Positions 29,665 through 39,130 are shown, counted from the stretch's first letter. The stretch: DNA of 64,000 nucleotides from JAUIIK01 sp963745675 (GCA_963745675.1 CAVUYM010000016.1:124001-188000); one strand, 5' to 3'. Translations and numbers: made by a program. The notes: generated from the letters alone by a model not told the origin.

Positions 29665-30327
29665 GTGGATGGTGAAGAGCGAGCCAAACTCGCCCGAAAA
29701 GCTCTCGCTGGCTACGTGCATGGACCCGATGCACCGATACAGGCAACCACCCTTGCCCTGCGGAAGGTCGAGACGGCGCGGGCCGTGATCCTCGTTGAGG
29801 GAATCAGCGATCAAATTGCTATCGAGACACTTGCGATCCGTCGGGGGAGAGATCTTGATGCCGAAGGGATCGCCGTTCTCCCGATTGGAGGTGCTCAGGC
29901 AATCACACGCTACGCGCGTGAGTTTGGACCGGCCGGAGAACAACTGGTTTTGGCTGGCTTCTGCGATGCCGATGCCGCCGAAATCCTTCGTCGAGGGCTA
30001 ACCAGGGCTGGAATCGGCAATCCACAGACCACGACCGACATGGCGAGGTTGGGGTTTCACATCTGCGTCCGAGACCTTGAGGACGAGCTGATTCGTGCGG
30101 TCGGGGCGAACGAAGTCGAAGCGCTTATTGAATCCCAGGGGGAACTCGGGGCCTTCCGAACGTTCCAGAATCAGCTTGAATGGCGAGGGAAACCCCTCCA
30201 CGACCAGCTCCATCGCTTCCTTCGGATCAAGGCCCGACGGAGTCTTCGGTACGCCCGTCTCCTGGTCGAGGCCGTCGAATCCAGTCGTGTGCCCCAACCG
30301 TTGGACGCCGTTCTCGCTCACGTATAG
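29665..30327 (+). CDS. Stand-alone TOPRIM (OLD-type) domain protein
   Basis: 220 residues starting GTG with GGAAGG upstream. It has the TOPRIM signature ILVEGISDQIAIETLA (catalytic Glu), then VLPIGGAQAITRYA and LAGFCDADAAEILR (acidic motif). The family-typical C-terminal part DLEDELIRAVG ... QLHRFLRIKARRSLRYARLL ends in RVPQPLDAVL. This is like the TOPRIM domain of OLD-family nucleases but with no ATPase part in the gene or next to it. The frame is intact. It is inserted among truncated SagB and binding-protein copies. The function is unknown; DNA or nucleotide processing is the family expectation. Confidence 0.8.
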   Translation: MDGEERAKLARKALAGYVHGPDAPIQATTLALRKVETARAVILVEGISDQIAIETLAIRRGRDLDAEGIAVLPIGGAQAITRYAREFGPAGEQLVLAGFCDADAAEILRRGLTRAGIGNPQTTTDMARLGFHICVRDLEDELIRAVGANEVEALIESQGELGAFRTFQNQLEWRGKPLHDQLHRFLRIKARRSLRYARLLVEAVESSRVPQPLDAVLAHV

Positions 30328-30371
30328 CTGGCTGTGCCGCTGGAAAGAGCAGGCCATGCTTGAAGACATCG

Positions 30372-30498
30372 AATACGGGCATCGGCGCGGTCAAGCCAAC
30401 CCGGTTCGACGAAGACGTGCCTAACTTCTTCGCCCTCCGGCTCCACCGGCAAGGGCTTCGCGTTCCTGGTGGCATTTAACAAACGGCGTCAACGGTTC
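30372..30498 (+). pseudogene. SagB 3'-end fragment 2
   Basis: Reads GIGAVKPTRFDEDVPNFFA, then after a shift STGKGFAFLVAFNKRRQR, corresponding to GLGAVGSTSLDDEVTDFF and AAGKGFMFIVVFGKRRR of the SagB gene. It is a second, more diverged copy of the same 3' end, directly after the TOPRIM gene. Confidence 0.65.
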
Positions 30499-30529
30499 CC
30501 ATACACTCAATCCGCCGCTGCACAGGCTT

Positions 30530-30690
30530 CCTGCGCCTATTATCGTGTCCTGAACATGGACACGCTTCGTCTTTGACGCAATGCCAGGGAGCCTCAGTGA
30601 CAAATAGAGCAATCCTGCTTGTGACACGCGATTGCGATTTCCTTTCTCCTCTGCCGTCTGGCGACGTGTTGCCGGAAGTCATTGCCATGA
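30530..30690 (+). pseudogene. 5' fragment of a PhtD-like substrate-binding protein gene
   Basis: From the GTG at 30597 it reads VTNRAILLVTRDCDF and then PSGDVLPEVIA, matching VTRKTINLVTRDYDI...LSGDVVPEGID at the start of the gene at 32570. Homology extends upstream (TATTATCGTGTCCTGAACA against GCTATTGTGACCCGAACA), so promoter and ribosome site were copied too. It ends abruptly at about 30690, next to the inverted propeller pseudogene. Confidence 0.65.
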
Positions 30691-30694
30691 AACA

Positions 30695-32354
30695 CTACCA
30701 ACCGTAGTCGCTCAGCGCATCAGCACCAAGTCGGCGGAGAAGGATCTGATACGGATCCGGGTTGTCCGGGTGATACTCGAAAATGGCGCGTTCGAAGTAC
30801 TGGACAGTCAGACCTGATTCGAGGTCGACGAACGGTTCGCTGATCGGATAGCCGAAGAGCGCCAGGCTCTCACGGAAGCTGATATCCTCGTCTCCGAATT
30901 CGAGCCCGTGACTTGACCAATAGTTGAGAAAGTCCATGCAGACGAGATGGCCGGTTTCGCTGAACATCGTGCAATGGCTGGGAATGATGTCGTCTACTGA
31001 CCGTGTCTGGAAGGGCTCAGTAGCGAGCATACCTCCACGATCGGCGGCTTCGAAGCCCAGCCGTCCCAACAAGAGTTCGTAGGGCGTCCCGGCGTACTCC
31101 GGATGCCACTCGAAGCGTTGGCGCTCGAAGAATTGCACCGTGTGGAATACGGAGACCGTCGGACTGTATTGCTCGAACTCAGCGGTCTGGTCAAACTCCT
31201 CAGTCAGCGGAAAACCAAAGACTGGCAACGCTCCATTTTTCTCCCAGTACGCATTGAAACCCAGATGGAGATAGTGCTGAGTTTCGGGGAAGAAACGCCA
31301 GTCCACCCCGCTGGTGCCGTCTGATGTGCGGGAGCTGCTCGGAAGCACGTCTGCGATTGGCGTGCCGTATACATCATCGAATTCGCCGTGCCAAATCAGA
31401 TAACCGCCAGCAGTGACGGGGGCCCAGTTGAAATACTCGTTTGCGATAACGGTGAAAAGGCTGCCCGTACGAGTGTCGAAGCCCAATATGTTGTTCTCGG
31501 GCCGGTCCCGTACATCGTTGTAGTCCCACGCCTCCCAGAAGACATAGCGACCATCGATCGTTGGCGAATAGACCTTGTTCGGGAGGTAGTAAGCCAGTTC
31601 GGTACTGGCTTCCAGATCATGGACGACGAGTTGCCAGTTGCGCGAGTAAGTCAGGAGATCGCCCGACAGGTCCAGGCCATAAATGCCTCCGCCGACTGGA
31701 ATCCATGAGTCGACCAGCGTCGGTTGTACTCACCGATTCGCATCGTGCGGACATGTATAAAGTCGCCACTATCAGCATCGTCTAGAATTCCGCCCCAAGC
31801 AAGACGATCGCCCGAGACCTAAAGATAGTAGATGGCGCCATCAAATCATGATAATGAAAGGCGGCGCCACCGTCGCCAGGTCACGACCGACGATACCTCC
31901 GCGACCATCAGAGACAGACCAAGCCAGATACAATGACCCGGAGATCGTCGGGCACGCTACGCTCTGCTCACTCGTCTCTACATCGATTCTTTCACCGGTG
32001 GCGAGATTGAAACCAAGGAGGTCCGCATCGCAGCGCAATTCCACAGTCAATCCCGCGATTGGCCTGCCAGACTACATAGTTGCCAGAGACGATCACATTC
32101 TCGAACTCGAAGCCGTCCATCTCCGGCGCGATCAGTCGCGGTACACCGTCTGTTATCGCGGCCGCCCAGATGCCGTCATTGATCCAGACCATCGTTGTGC
32201 CGTCGGTGTGCGCGCCGTGCCCCTCAACGCGTAAGAGCGGACCGTGAAATGCGCCGCTCCCCATAGATGGCAATAGCCCAATGAGGAGGGCGGCGCAGCA
32301 TCCGATGGGGAGATTCCGAAACTGTCTCGTGGCGCTATTCATAAAGCCCAGCAA
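30695..32354 (-). pseudogene. Broken secreted propeller protein with two ETGH/YFER modules
   Basis: The N-terminal signal sequence (GCCAALLIGLLPSMGSG) and propeller-like blades (TTMVWINDGIWAA, NYVVWQANRG) run to about 32000. The frame then shifts (LLGFNLATGERIDV, LYLAWSVSDGRGG), breaks again near 31840 and 31600, and resumes at ILGFDTRTGSLF. The intact C-terminal 260 residues carry two modules of the pattern F-x-E-T-x-H ... YW ... G(F/Y)P(L/I)(T/S)E ... VQ(F/Y)FER ... F-E-(W/Y)-HP, common in exported Chloroflexota proteins and present again at 48812-49275. At least three lesions make it a likely pseudogene. Confidence 0.6.
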
Positions 32355-32569
32355 TCGCTATGATACGAATTGGTGTGAATACAGAATGGTAACACGTTCA
32401 GATGCAGATCAGGCTTAGTCCCTGTGGTTCAATCTCGTCCCAAGCCGTAGAAAACAGGTGGCAACGGAGCCCGTCACAATCGCTTCCCGACACTCGGATG
32501 TAGGCTGCACCTGCTATTGTGACCCGAACACGGTAGCCTGCCTTCGCAACGCAATGATAGGAAACCTTT

Positions 32570-33543
32570 GTGACACGCAAAACGATCAATCTTGTGACTC
32601 GCGACTATGACATCCTGACGCCGCTGCTATCCGGCGACGTGGTGCCCGAGGGCATCGACCTGCAACTCGACCGCTCGTCATCGATCGGCTCATTCCGCAC
32701 CGGCGATGCATTTCAGGCGGGCGAGATGTCATTTTCCGGGTATCTGCGCCAATTGGATAGCGGAGAGAGAGACGTCATCGGACTGCCGATTTTCCTCATG
32801 CGCGCCTTTCGCCAGCGCTGCTTCTTCGTCAAGCGTGGCAGCGACCTGACCTCACTCGCCGACCTGGCAGGCAAACGCATCGGCACCAACGGCTGGCCGG
32901 ATAGCGGCAACACCTGGAGCCGCTCGCTGTTGCGCGCTGAAGGCGTCAGCATCAAAGACATCAACTGGTATGTCGGTCCAATCGATGGCGTAACAGACCA
33001 GGCCTTCGGTCACCGCTTTTCGACCGAAGGATTTCCGGACAACGTCCAGCCTGCGCCAGAAGGCAATTCGCTCGTCGGCATGCTCGTCGCCGGTGATCTG
33101 GATGCCATGATGGTCCCCGGCCGCCACAGGGTTTCTACGAACCCGATAGTCCGGTCGTCCGGCTGCTGCCCGACTATCAGCAGGCGGAGGAAGAGTATGC
33201 CCGGCAAGTAGGATTTTGCCCCGCCCACCACGTACTCGGCGTGCGCGCTAGCGTCCTCGAAGAAGATCCCTGGATCGCCCAGAGCTTGTTCGAGGCAATC
33301 GAACAGGCACGCAAGCTGACCGAGCAGCGCCGCCTCGTTCTCGCCGACACGTCTCCCTGGCTATTGGCCGACCTGGAGCGTACGACCGAAATCCTCGGCC
33401 CCGATTGGCAGGCGAACGGTGTGGGAGGAAATGAAGCGGTAATCGACAAGTTCGCTGAGGAATTGCACGCCCAGGGAATCGTCAGTCAGCGATTTCAGAT
33501 GGATGAAGTCTTCGCAGACTTCGCCAGCCTGGTTTCCGCCTGA
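32570..33543 (+). CDS. PhtD-like/ABC substrate-binding-type protein (one frameshift)
   Basis: Related to 4,5-dihydroxyphthalate decarboxylase-like and NMT1-type periplasmic-binding folds: LVTRDYDILTPLLSGDVVPEG at the N-terminus, LPIFLMRAFRQRCFFV, LADLAGKRIGTNGW and an aromatic/acidic C-terminal part (PWLLADLERTTEIL). The frame breaks at the C4 run 33115-33118. Adding one C restores a continuous reading through GFYEPDSPVVRLLPDYQQ to the stop at 33543, giving about 324 residues. There is no signal peptide, which favours a cytosolic decarboxylase-like enzyme over a transporter component, and no permease or ATPase is adjacent. The GTG start has AGGA upstream. A truncated 5' copy lies at 30530-30690. 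Confidence 0.75.
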
Positions 33544-33646
33544 TCTTCCATCCAGGGGTCGCGCCAAACGTCGTAGCGCCCGAACGAGTGGATTCCGTCG
33601 GTAGCGACAGCTAGTGCAGCCGTAATGACACGGGTCGACACGAGCC

Positions 33647-33748
33647 TCAACCTGGCAGGCAGCGAACTATGGTCAGCAAAAGCCTGATCGCCTGCTTATC
33701 ATCAAGCTGTTGTTCTCGGATGAGAGAACGCCAACCTGACGATCGGAG
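33647..33748 (-). pseudogene. C-terminal fragment of a TetR regulator
   Basis: Reads GWRSLIREQQLDDKQAIRLL, closely matching TWRSLVREQQLNDEQTINVM in the TetR at 28901-29515, then LTIVRCLPG and a stop. No DNA-binding domain remains. The rest of 33544-33871 shows nothing certain. Confidence 0.65.
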
Positions 33749-33871
33749 GCGTTCCAGACGGGACGCCTCCAAAACTCCCTGCATGAAGTTCTCCCTGAGC
33801 TCGTGTTGATCGCTTCTCAATCTTTCAGTCCAGGCCAATAGACGTACCGGAGATGCTTCAACAGCCATTCC

Positions 33872-34792
33872 CTATTCGCGTACCAACTGCAGAGCCTCGC
33901 TCAACTCCGCCAGCGTCTCGGGCGTGTTCGGAACGGGATTGCAGATGAGATGGTCGACGCCATGACCAGCGAAGGCTGCCAGGCCGGCTGCAACCTCTTT
34001 CGGCGTGCCGCGTAGCGCTTTGTCCGGGTGGCTCAGCGAGTCGGGTAATATCTCCCGCTGGTGCGCGGTCAAATGCTCCGGATAGAGCACGTAAAGGCCA
34101 ACGGTTATGCCGATCGTATCTGGATCACGATCAACTTCCTGACAGGCCGCTACCAGTTCGGCGTGCTTCTCGAGAAACGGCTCGGGTCGGGCGAACCAGG
34201 CTGCGTTCCACTGGTCAGCGTATTGGGCGGTCAGTCGCAGCATCCGCGGGCCGCGCGATGCGATCAATACCGGCGGTCCTCCGGGTCTATGGCTGCGGGG
34301 TCGCATCTCACAGTCCCGAGCGCTGAAGTACTTGCCCTGGAAATCGACAGTTCCTTCGCGCAGCAGTGGGGAGATGATCTGCATGCCCTCCTCGAATTGA
34401 TCGGCTAGATGGGTAAATGGCACGCCGAAAGCGTCGAACTCCGGCTGATGCCAGCCCGCGCCGAGGCCGAGGATCAACCTGCCGCCGGATATCTCATCGG
34501 TTGTGATCGCCATCTTGGCCAGCAGGGCCGGGTTTCTGAAGGGCAGGCAGATCACCAGCGTCCCCAGTTCGATTCGCTCGGTGGCCTCAGCCAGACCAGT
34601 CAGTGTCGACCAGCACTCCCAGACACCGAAAGCGGGCCGATCCGGAAAACGGAACAAGAGGTGATCCGGCAGCCAGATCGAGTCAAACCCCGCCGCCTCC
34701 GCATCAAGCGCCATGCGACGCACATCGGCGTAGGGCGGTAGCTGTCCAGTCTCATCGTCCTCGCCAATCGGCAAGACCACACCAATCTTCAT
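33872..34792 (-). CDS. LLM-class F420-dependent oxidoreductase
   Basis: 306 residues, an intact luciferase-like TIM barrel: MKIGVVLPIGEDDETGQ at the N-terminus, AEAAGFDSIWLPDHLLF, TERIELGTLVICLPFRNPAL, SGGRLILGLGAGWHQPEFDAFG and GGPPVLIASRGPRMLRLTA, all typical of F420-using members. The ATG at 34792 begins exactly at the family start. The substrate is unknown. It is divergent from a nitroreductase gene, another flavin-dependent redox enzyme. Confidence 0.9.
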   Translation of the reverse strand: MKIGVVLPIGEDDETGQLPPYADVRRMALDAEAAGFDSIWLPDHLLFRFPDRPAFGVWECWSTLTGLAEATERIELGTLVICLPFRNPALLAKMAITTDEISGGRLILGLGAGWHQPEFDAFGVPFTHLADQFEEGMQIISPLLREGTVDFQGKYFSARDCEMRPRSHRPGGPPVLIASRGPRMLRLTAQYADQWNAAWFARPEPFLEKHAELVAACQEVDRDPDTIGITVGLYVLYPEHLTAHQREILPDSLSHPDKALRGTPKEVAAGLAAFAGHGVDHLICNPVPNTPETLAELSEALQLVRE

Positions 34793-35024
34793 TCGCCATC
34801 ATCCTCTTCGTTACGCGTACTAGGATCACCCATCGAGCAGGTGAAGGCTACATGGTCACGCCAGCAACACAATGGGCATTGAATGCCCGTTTCCTTCAAT
34901 CGGTCAGAGCGTCTACATCGTCACTTAGATTGCAGTGCGGTTCGACCGATAGCCGGCACGATTGGCATCGTCCAGCGGCTATACTGTGCCAATCGGGACA
35001 ACTGCGAGCGGCGAAGGGACGACG

Positions 35025-35678
35025 ATGACGGAGACAGGGAGCGCACGGCTCGAAATGTCGCTTGGCGAAGCAATCTACACCCAGCGATCGATCCGCCGGC
35101 TGCGACCGGACCCGATCCCGATCGAAGATATCCACACGATCATCGAAGCAGCGAGCAAAGCGCCGAACGGCGGCAACGCACAACCTGCTCGCTACCTCGT
35201 CCTAACCGACCCGGACGTGATCCGGCAGTTCGGCGCGCTCTATCGCGAAGCGTGGTGGGCGAAGCGGCGCGACGAGGGACAACCATGGACGCAGCGAGAC
35301 GAGATTCCGGCTGAGGATCGTGTACACAGAGGGGCGGCACAACTGGCGGACGAGATCGCCGACGCGCCCTGCATCGTGCTGGCGCTGACGCTGGGGAAAG
35401 GGACAAGCCAATTCGGTCTTGCCGGGCGTCCAGAACCTGATGCTGGCGGCACGGGCGCTGGGCATCGGCTCGGTGCCGACGACGCTCCACCCGCAGGTGA
35501 TGGAGCGAGTCTACGAGCTGCTCGGAATCCCGGAGAGGCCGAATTCCACCTCTGCATCCCGCTCGGCTACCCGCGCGGACGATTCGGGCCGACAAATCGC
35601 CGACCGACCGCCGAAACGACCTATCTCAACGGTTGGGGCGAGCCTGTGCCCTGGGCCGGCGATCCACCGACCAACTGA
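35025..35678 (+). CDS. Nitroreductase-family protein (two compensating frameshifts)
   Basis: FMN nitroreductase: TQRSIRRLRPDPIP (FMN phosphate contact), IEAASKAPNGGNAQPARY and ALTLGK in the first part. The frame shifts near 35420 into PGVQNLMLAARALGIGSVPT (the conserved NLMLAA..LG segment), then back near 35535 to AEFHLCIPLGYPRGRFGPT and a C-terminal TTYLNGWGEPVPW. The ATG at 35025 follows AAGGGA. It is about 217 residues when repaired, normal for the family. The two shifts lie only about 115 bases apart. Confidence 0.75.
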   Translation: MTETGSARLEMSLGEAIYTQRSIRRLRPDPIPIEDIHTIIEAASKAPNGGNAQPARYLVLTDPDVIRQFGALYREAWWAKRRDEGQPWTQRDEIPAEDRVHRGAAQLADEIADAPCIVLALTLGKGTSQFGLAGRPEPDAGGTGAGHRLGADDAPPAGDGASLRAARNPGEAEFHLCIPLGYPRGRFGPTNRRPTAETTYLNGWGEPVPWAGDPPTN

Positions 35679-35970
35679 TGAGATCATCGCCAGTCCGTCG
35701 ACGACGACGCAACTGGTGTTGTATCGTATCTGGACATGTTGCAATTCTTAACGTCAACAAGGGCGAACAAGCATGACACCGAAGCCTCCGGCCACGCCGG
35801 TTAGCTAGACACTCCAATCCATTCATCCACAAGCCGGCAGGATTTTCCGACGGTCATTCGTCACGACTAACCGCTGGAGTGAGGCTATCTGCCGCTACTT
35901 CAGATCGACATCTATGCAATCGGGTTGCGCGTGCCTGACACAGTGCTCGATTGGGAAAGGTTGATTCATC

Positions 35971-36489
35971 ATGAACGATGGACTCATAGACGGATTCCGA
36001 TACAACACCTGGGCAACGCGCGAGATCATCGCCGCCTGCCGCGATCTGACGGAAGAACAGATGGACGCGACGGCGACGGGATCGTACGGCAGCATCATCG
36101 AGACGCTCCGGCACTACATCTCGTCTGAGGCGAGCTACCAGGCCAGGCTCACCGGAGAGGAGCCGAGTTGGGACCGGCGGGCCGAGGATGAGCCCGATCT
36201 CAATCTCCTCGCCGAGCGAGTCGACGAACTCGATGAGCGTTGGGAACGTTTCCTGTCGACACCCTTCGATGCCGAACGAACCTTCGTAATTACCTGGCAC
36301 GACGGGATCGACCGTGACGTGCCCGCCGGGGTGGTGCTCATGCAGGCGTTACAACACGCCATCGAACACCGCGGACAGATCTGCTCGGCCCTGACGGAGA
36401 TCGGCGTCGCAACGCCCGACTACGGCAGCAACATGGGGCTCTGGGACTACGCGGAAGTCACCAATCGCGCGCCGCAAAGAGTGACCTAA
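35971..36489 (+). CDS. DinB-family protein
   Basis: 172-residue four-helix-bundle protein of the DinB/YfiT type, usually a metal-dependent thiol transferase or an uncharacterised stress protein. Candidate metal histidines are His in TLRHYISSEASY and in QALQHAIEHRGQI, both at the usual spacing. The C-terminal GLWDYAEV is also typical. The frame is intact from an ATG with AAAGG upstream. The spacer 35679-35970 holds nothing recognisable. Confidence 0.85.
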   Translation: MNDGLIDGFRYNTWATREIIAACRDLTEEQMDATATGSYGSIIETLRHYISSEASYQARLTGEEPSWDRRAEDEPDLNLLAERVDELDERWERFLSTPFDAERTFVITWHDGIDRDVPAGVVLMQALQHAIEHRGQICSALTEIGVATPDYGSNMGLWDYAEVTNRAPQRVT

Positions 36490-36638
36490 GCTGCGACCGA
36501 GACTGACGCCGCTCGCGCTACTGTGAGCCAGGAGTTGTTCACCAACTGGACTGTCGGCCTGATCCGTTCAGCAACCGGCGGTCCAGTTTCTAGGTGGACG
36601 CGTCGAATCCGATCACGTCCGCGATCCCGCTGCCTGCT

Positions 36639-36986
36639 CTAAGTGCTCAAAATATCCGCGAGCGAATAGGCGGTGACAGCCGTGCTGGCGATCAGGATGA
36701 CTGCCATGGCGCCGCTGAGCGCCGCTGTGACTCTCGGACGCTCCCGCAGCGCAAAGCGATAACCGTGTTCCTTCACCAGCGGGACGAGCAGGAGGTAGGC
36801 GGGAAGCAGAATCAGAGCAGCCGCCAATATCAAGCTGATTTGCAGACGCTCGAATGCGCTGCTCGCTTCAAGGAACGCCACCAGCAGAACGGTCAGAAGC
36901 ACTTGCGCCGCGATCAAGCCGACGACAATGCCACCGATCAAAACCGCGTAAGCGACAATCGTCTTCAGATTTATTCCGCGACCCAT
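36639..36986 (-). CDS. Small membrane protein, three helices
   Basis: 115 residues with hydrophobic segments at about 10-36, 49-70 and 88-110, and a positively charged loop (KEHGYRFALRERPR). It starts 5 bases after the upstream membrane gene stops, so the two form an operon. No family is recognised. Confidence 0.6.
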   Translation of the reverse strand: MGRGINLKTIVAYAVLIGGIVVGLIAAQVLLTVLLVAFLEASSAFERLQISLILAAALILLPAYLLLVPLVKEHGYRFALRERPRVTAALSGAMAVILIASTAVTAYSLADILST

Positions 36987-36991
36987 TTGCT

Positions 36992-37567
36992 TCAGATTCC
37001 TCGGGAGTCGTCTGCCCAGGATGCGTCAAATAGTGCGATCAGCACGCCATAGATCAAGAAAAGCGAAGCGAAGAGGAGCACATTGACGCGCACTGAACCC
37101 AGGCGCTGAAAATCGTCGTTTGCTCGATCGATGCTAGCGGCACTTAGCAATGCAAGCGCCACGAGTCCAAAGAGGAAACCACGCACTACCGCCCGTCCCG
37201 GCAACCATGGTTTGAGTGTCGCATAAAAATAGGCGCCGGCCACACCCATAAATGTTCCGAAGACCAGGAGAAATATTGTCCCACCGGCGGTAATCTCACC
37301 AACTTTTGCGCCCGATTCGGCGAATGCAAGCCGGTTAGGGTGGTCCTGGGCAAACATGAAGCCACTAACGCGCATTGCCAACCGACTCCCTACACCAGCC
37401 GCCAGGAAGCCCGCGGGGATGCCGGCCAGCGTAGCCACGCCAATGCCCCTGCCAGCTTCGAAGAGCCGGTCGAAGGTCAGGAAGGACTGGAGATCTCCCG
37501 ACAATTCGGTAGCTGGCGCACCGTCCTCACTGTGCCTACTCGAATTCGTTGGCGCCATAGTCACCAT
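36992..37567 (-). CDS. Membrane protein paralogous to the sigma-linked protein at 39127
   Basis: 191 residues with four predicted membrane segments. The central part (GSRLAMRVSGFMFAQDHPNRLAFAESG ... KPWLPGR ... DFQRLGSVRVNVLLF) closely parallels GGRIAMRVSGYLYEREHPGTP ... QPWLPGR ... DFRRLGSPLVNVLMF of the 39127 gene, but it lacks that protein's soluble N-terminus and last two helices. The ATG at 37567 has GAGGTGA upstream. The function is unknown. It may act in the same envelope-stress circuit. Confidence 0.65.
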   Translation of the reverse strand: MVTMAPTNSSRHSEDGAPATELSGDLQSFLTFDRLFEAGRGIGVATLAGIPAGFLAAGVGSRLAMRVSGFMFAQDHPNRLAFAESGAKVGEITAGGTIFLLVFGTFMGVAGAYFYATLKPWLPGRAVVRGFLFGLVALALLSAASIDRANDDFQRLGSVRVNVLLFASLFLIYGVLIALFDASWADDSRGI

Positions 37568-37919
37568 GCCGTCACCTCACCTTCATCGTTAGCTCGCGGA
37601 TGCTCCGCTAAGCGCTGGCGGCATTAGACGCACGAGGATGGCGGCCGCGATGTGGGAAGCGGTCATGATTTACCCCTTTTTGAGGTTGGCGTTCAACTCG
37701 GGCAGCCGGCCAGCGACACCCTCTATCGACACGCTCTCCGTCACGTCTGTACGAGCAAGAACGTATTGACGGCGCGAGTGTGACGACTGATCTATGAAGT
37801 AGTGCCGCATCGACCTCTTCCAGGATCGGGCGTCACAGGTTCACCCGCAATTCGTTTGTGCTGACAAGACGCCACAATCGCGTGGCGCCGGGGGTCTTTG
37901 CAGGGAAAGAGAAGTTGCG
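37568..37919. other. Divergent intergenic region upstream of sodC
   Basis: 352 bases between divergent genes. No ORF with coding character and no convincing promoter pair was found; only the GGGAAAGAG ribosome site of sodC at the right end is clear. Confidence 0.4.
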
Positions 37920-38447
37920 ATGCGATCGTGGATTACGTTTTTTGCCATCGTAGTGATGGCGCTGATGTTTCCGCTCGCGGCACAGGCGAAATCACCCATC
38001 CAGCGTGCGTCTGCAACGCTCATTGATCCAGCTGGCAACGTGGTTGGTACTGCGCACTTCACCCAATATGACGGCCACGGAGTGCATGTGAACATCCATG
38101 TGTCCGGCTTAGCACCGGGCGAGCATGGGGTCCACATCCATATGATTGGTGCCTGCACACCAAACTTCGGCGCAGCCGGCGGCCACTTCAATCCGACCGG
38201 TGACATCCATGGCGCACCTGACAACGCTGATCATCATGCCGGCGATCTCGGCAATATAACCGCCAATCCGGCCGGCAACGCCCACCTAACAACCTGGACT
38301 GATGCCTTTACCCTGGGTCCCGGTCCACTCTCACTGATGGATACCGATGGCAGCGCATTGATCGTCCACGCTGATCCCGACGATCTCGCGACCCAGCCGA
38401 CCGGCAACAGCGGCGGCCGGGTGGCCTGTGGCGTGATCGGCTCGTAA
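37920..38447 (+). CDS. sodC: Exported Cu/Zn superoxide dismutase
   Basis: 175 residues with a cleavable signal peptide (about 1-23, ending AAQAK). Copper and zinc ligands are in place: HGVHIHMIGACTPNF, GGHFNP, the HHAGDLGNI loop and GSALIVHADPDD, plus the C-terminal GGRVACGVIG with the disulfide cysteine. It dismutates superoxide outside the membrane. It lies just upstream of an ECF sigma operon, which may respond to envelope or oxidative stress, although no link is shown by the sequence. Confidence 0.93.
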   Translation: MRSWITFFAIVVMALMFPLAAQAKSPIQRASATLIDPAGNVVGTAHFTQYDGHGVHVNIHVSGLAPGEHGVHIHMIGACTPNFGAAGGHFNPTGDIHGAPDNADHHAGDLGNITANPAGNAHLTTWTDAFTLGPGPLSLMDTDGSALIVHADPDDLATQPTGNSGGRVACGVIGS

Positions 38448-38587
38448 CCGGTTGAGGGTGTCTTGTCTCCCAGTGCATTCCAGGAAGGTGCGCTGTGCGC
38501 GCCTTCCTGGCTGCGCGTGACACGAGCGCTGCTATGATGGATCGTGCACATCCCGCGACCAATAGTTCGCCGCCAGAAAGACCAGCC

Positions 38588-39130
38588 ATGGGTGAGGCGC
38601 AACTCCTGGAGCAAGCGCTACGTGGCGACCGTCTTGCTTTGGACGAGTTGTGTCGCCGCGAGTGGCGGCCGGTGTACGGCATCATCTACCAGGCGGTGCA
38701 GAACCGGGCTGAGGCACAGGACCTCACGCAAGAAGTCTTTCTTCGCGCTCTGAAATCGCTCGATCGCTATCAAGTGACCGGCGCACCCTTCCATGCTTAC
38801 CTGGGAACGATCGCCCGAAATCTATTGCGTGACCGCTGGCGCAAGCGCAGTTATCCGACGGCGGATATTGACACGGTTCCTGAAGTCCCGGAGGAGGGGC
38901 CCGGTCCCGAGCAACAGATCCTTGCCTCAAGCGACCGGCAGTCTGTAGAGGCAAAACTACTGACACTCCCGGAGGACCAACAGACGGTCATACGCCTGCG
39001 TATGCTGGAATCCCGATCTTCGTCCGAGGTTGGCGAACTGATGGGGCGGAGCCCGGCGGCTGTCCGTCAGCTCCAGCGCCGGGCCCTGCTCGCGCTACGC
39101 GCAACGCTCCTTGAGGAGACGTCGTCATGA
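38588..39130 (+). CDS. ECF-type RNA polymerase sigma factor
   Basis: About 180 residues. Region 2 reads ALDELCRREWRPVYGIIYQAVQNRAEAQDLTQEVFLRAL, and the -10 recognition stretch YLGTIARNLLRDRWRK follows. Region 4 (LPEDQQTVIRLRMLESRSSSEVGELMGRSPAAVRQLQRRAL) is complete. I chose the ATG at 38588 (MGEAQLLEQAL), where family similarity begins; ATGs at 38534/38537 would add 17-18 residues. It overlaps the next gene by ATGA, a tight translational coupling typical of sigma/anti-sigma pairs. Confidence 0.9.
   Translation: MGEAQLLEQALRGDRLALDELCRREWRPVYGIIYQAVQNRAEAQDLTQEVFLRALKSLDRYQVTGAPFHAYLGTIARNLLRDRWRKRSYPTADIDTVPEVPEEGPGPEQQILASSDRQSVEAKLLTLPEDQQTVIRLRMLESRSSSEVGELMGRSPAAVRQLQRRALLALRATLLEETSS

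Noticed and set aside
33544..33646. Possible minus-strand coding trace (GIHSFGRYDVWRDPWMEDQ)
   Set aside because: It looks protein-like but is short, without start or family recognition, and overlaps the end of the PhtD-like gene; not strong enough to list.
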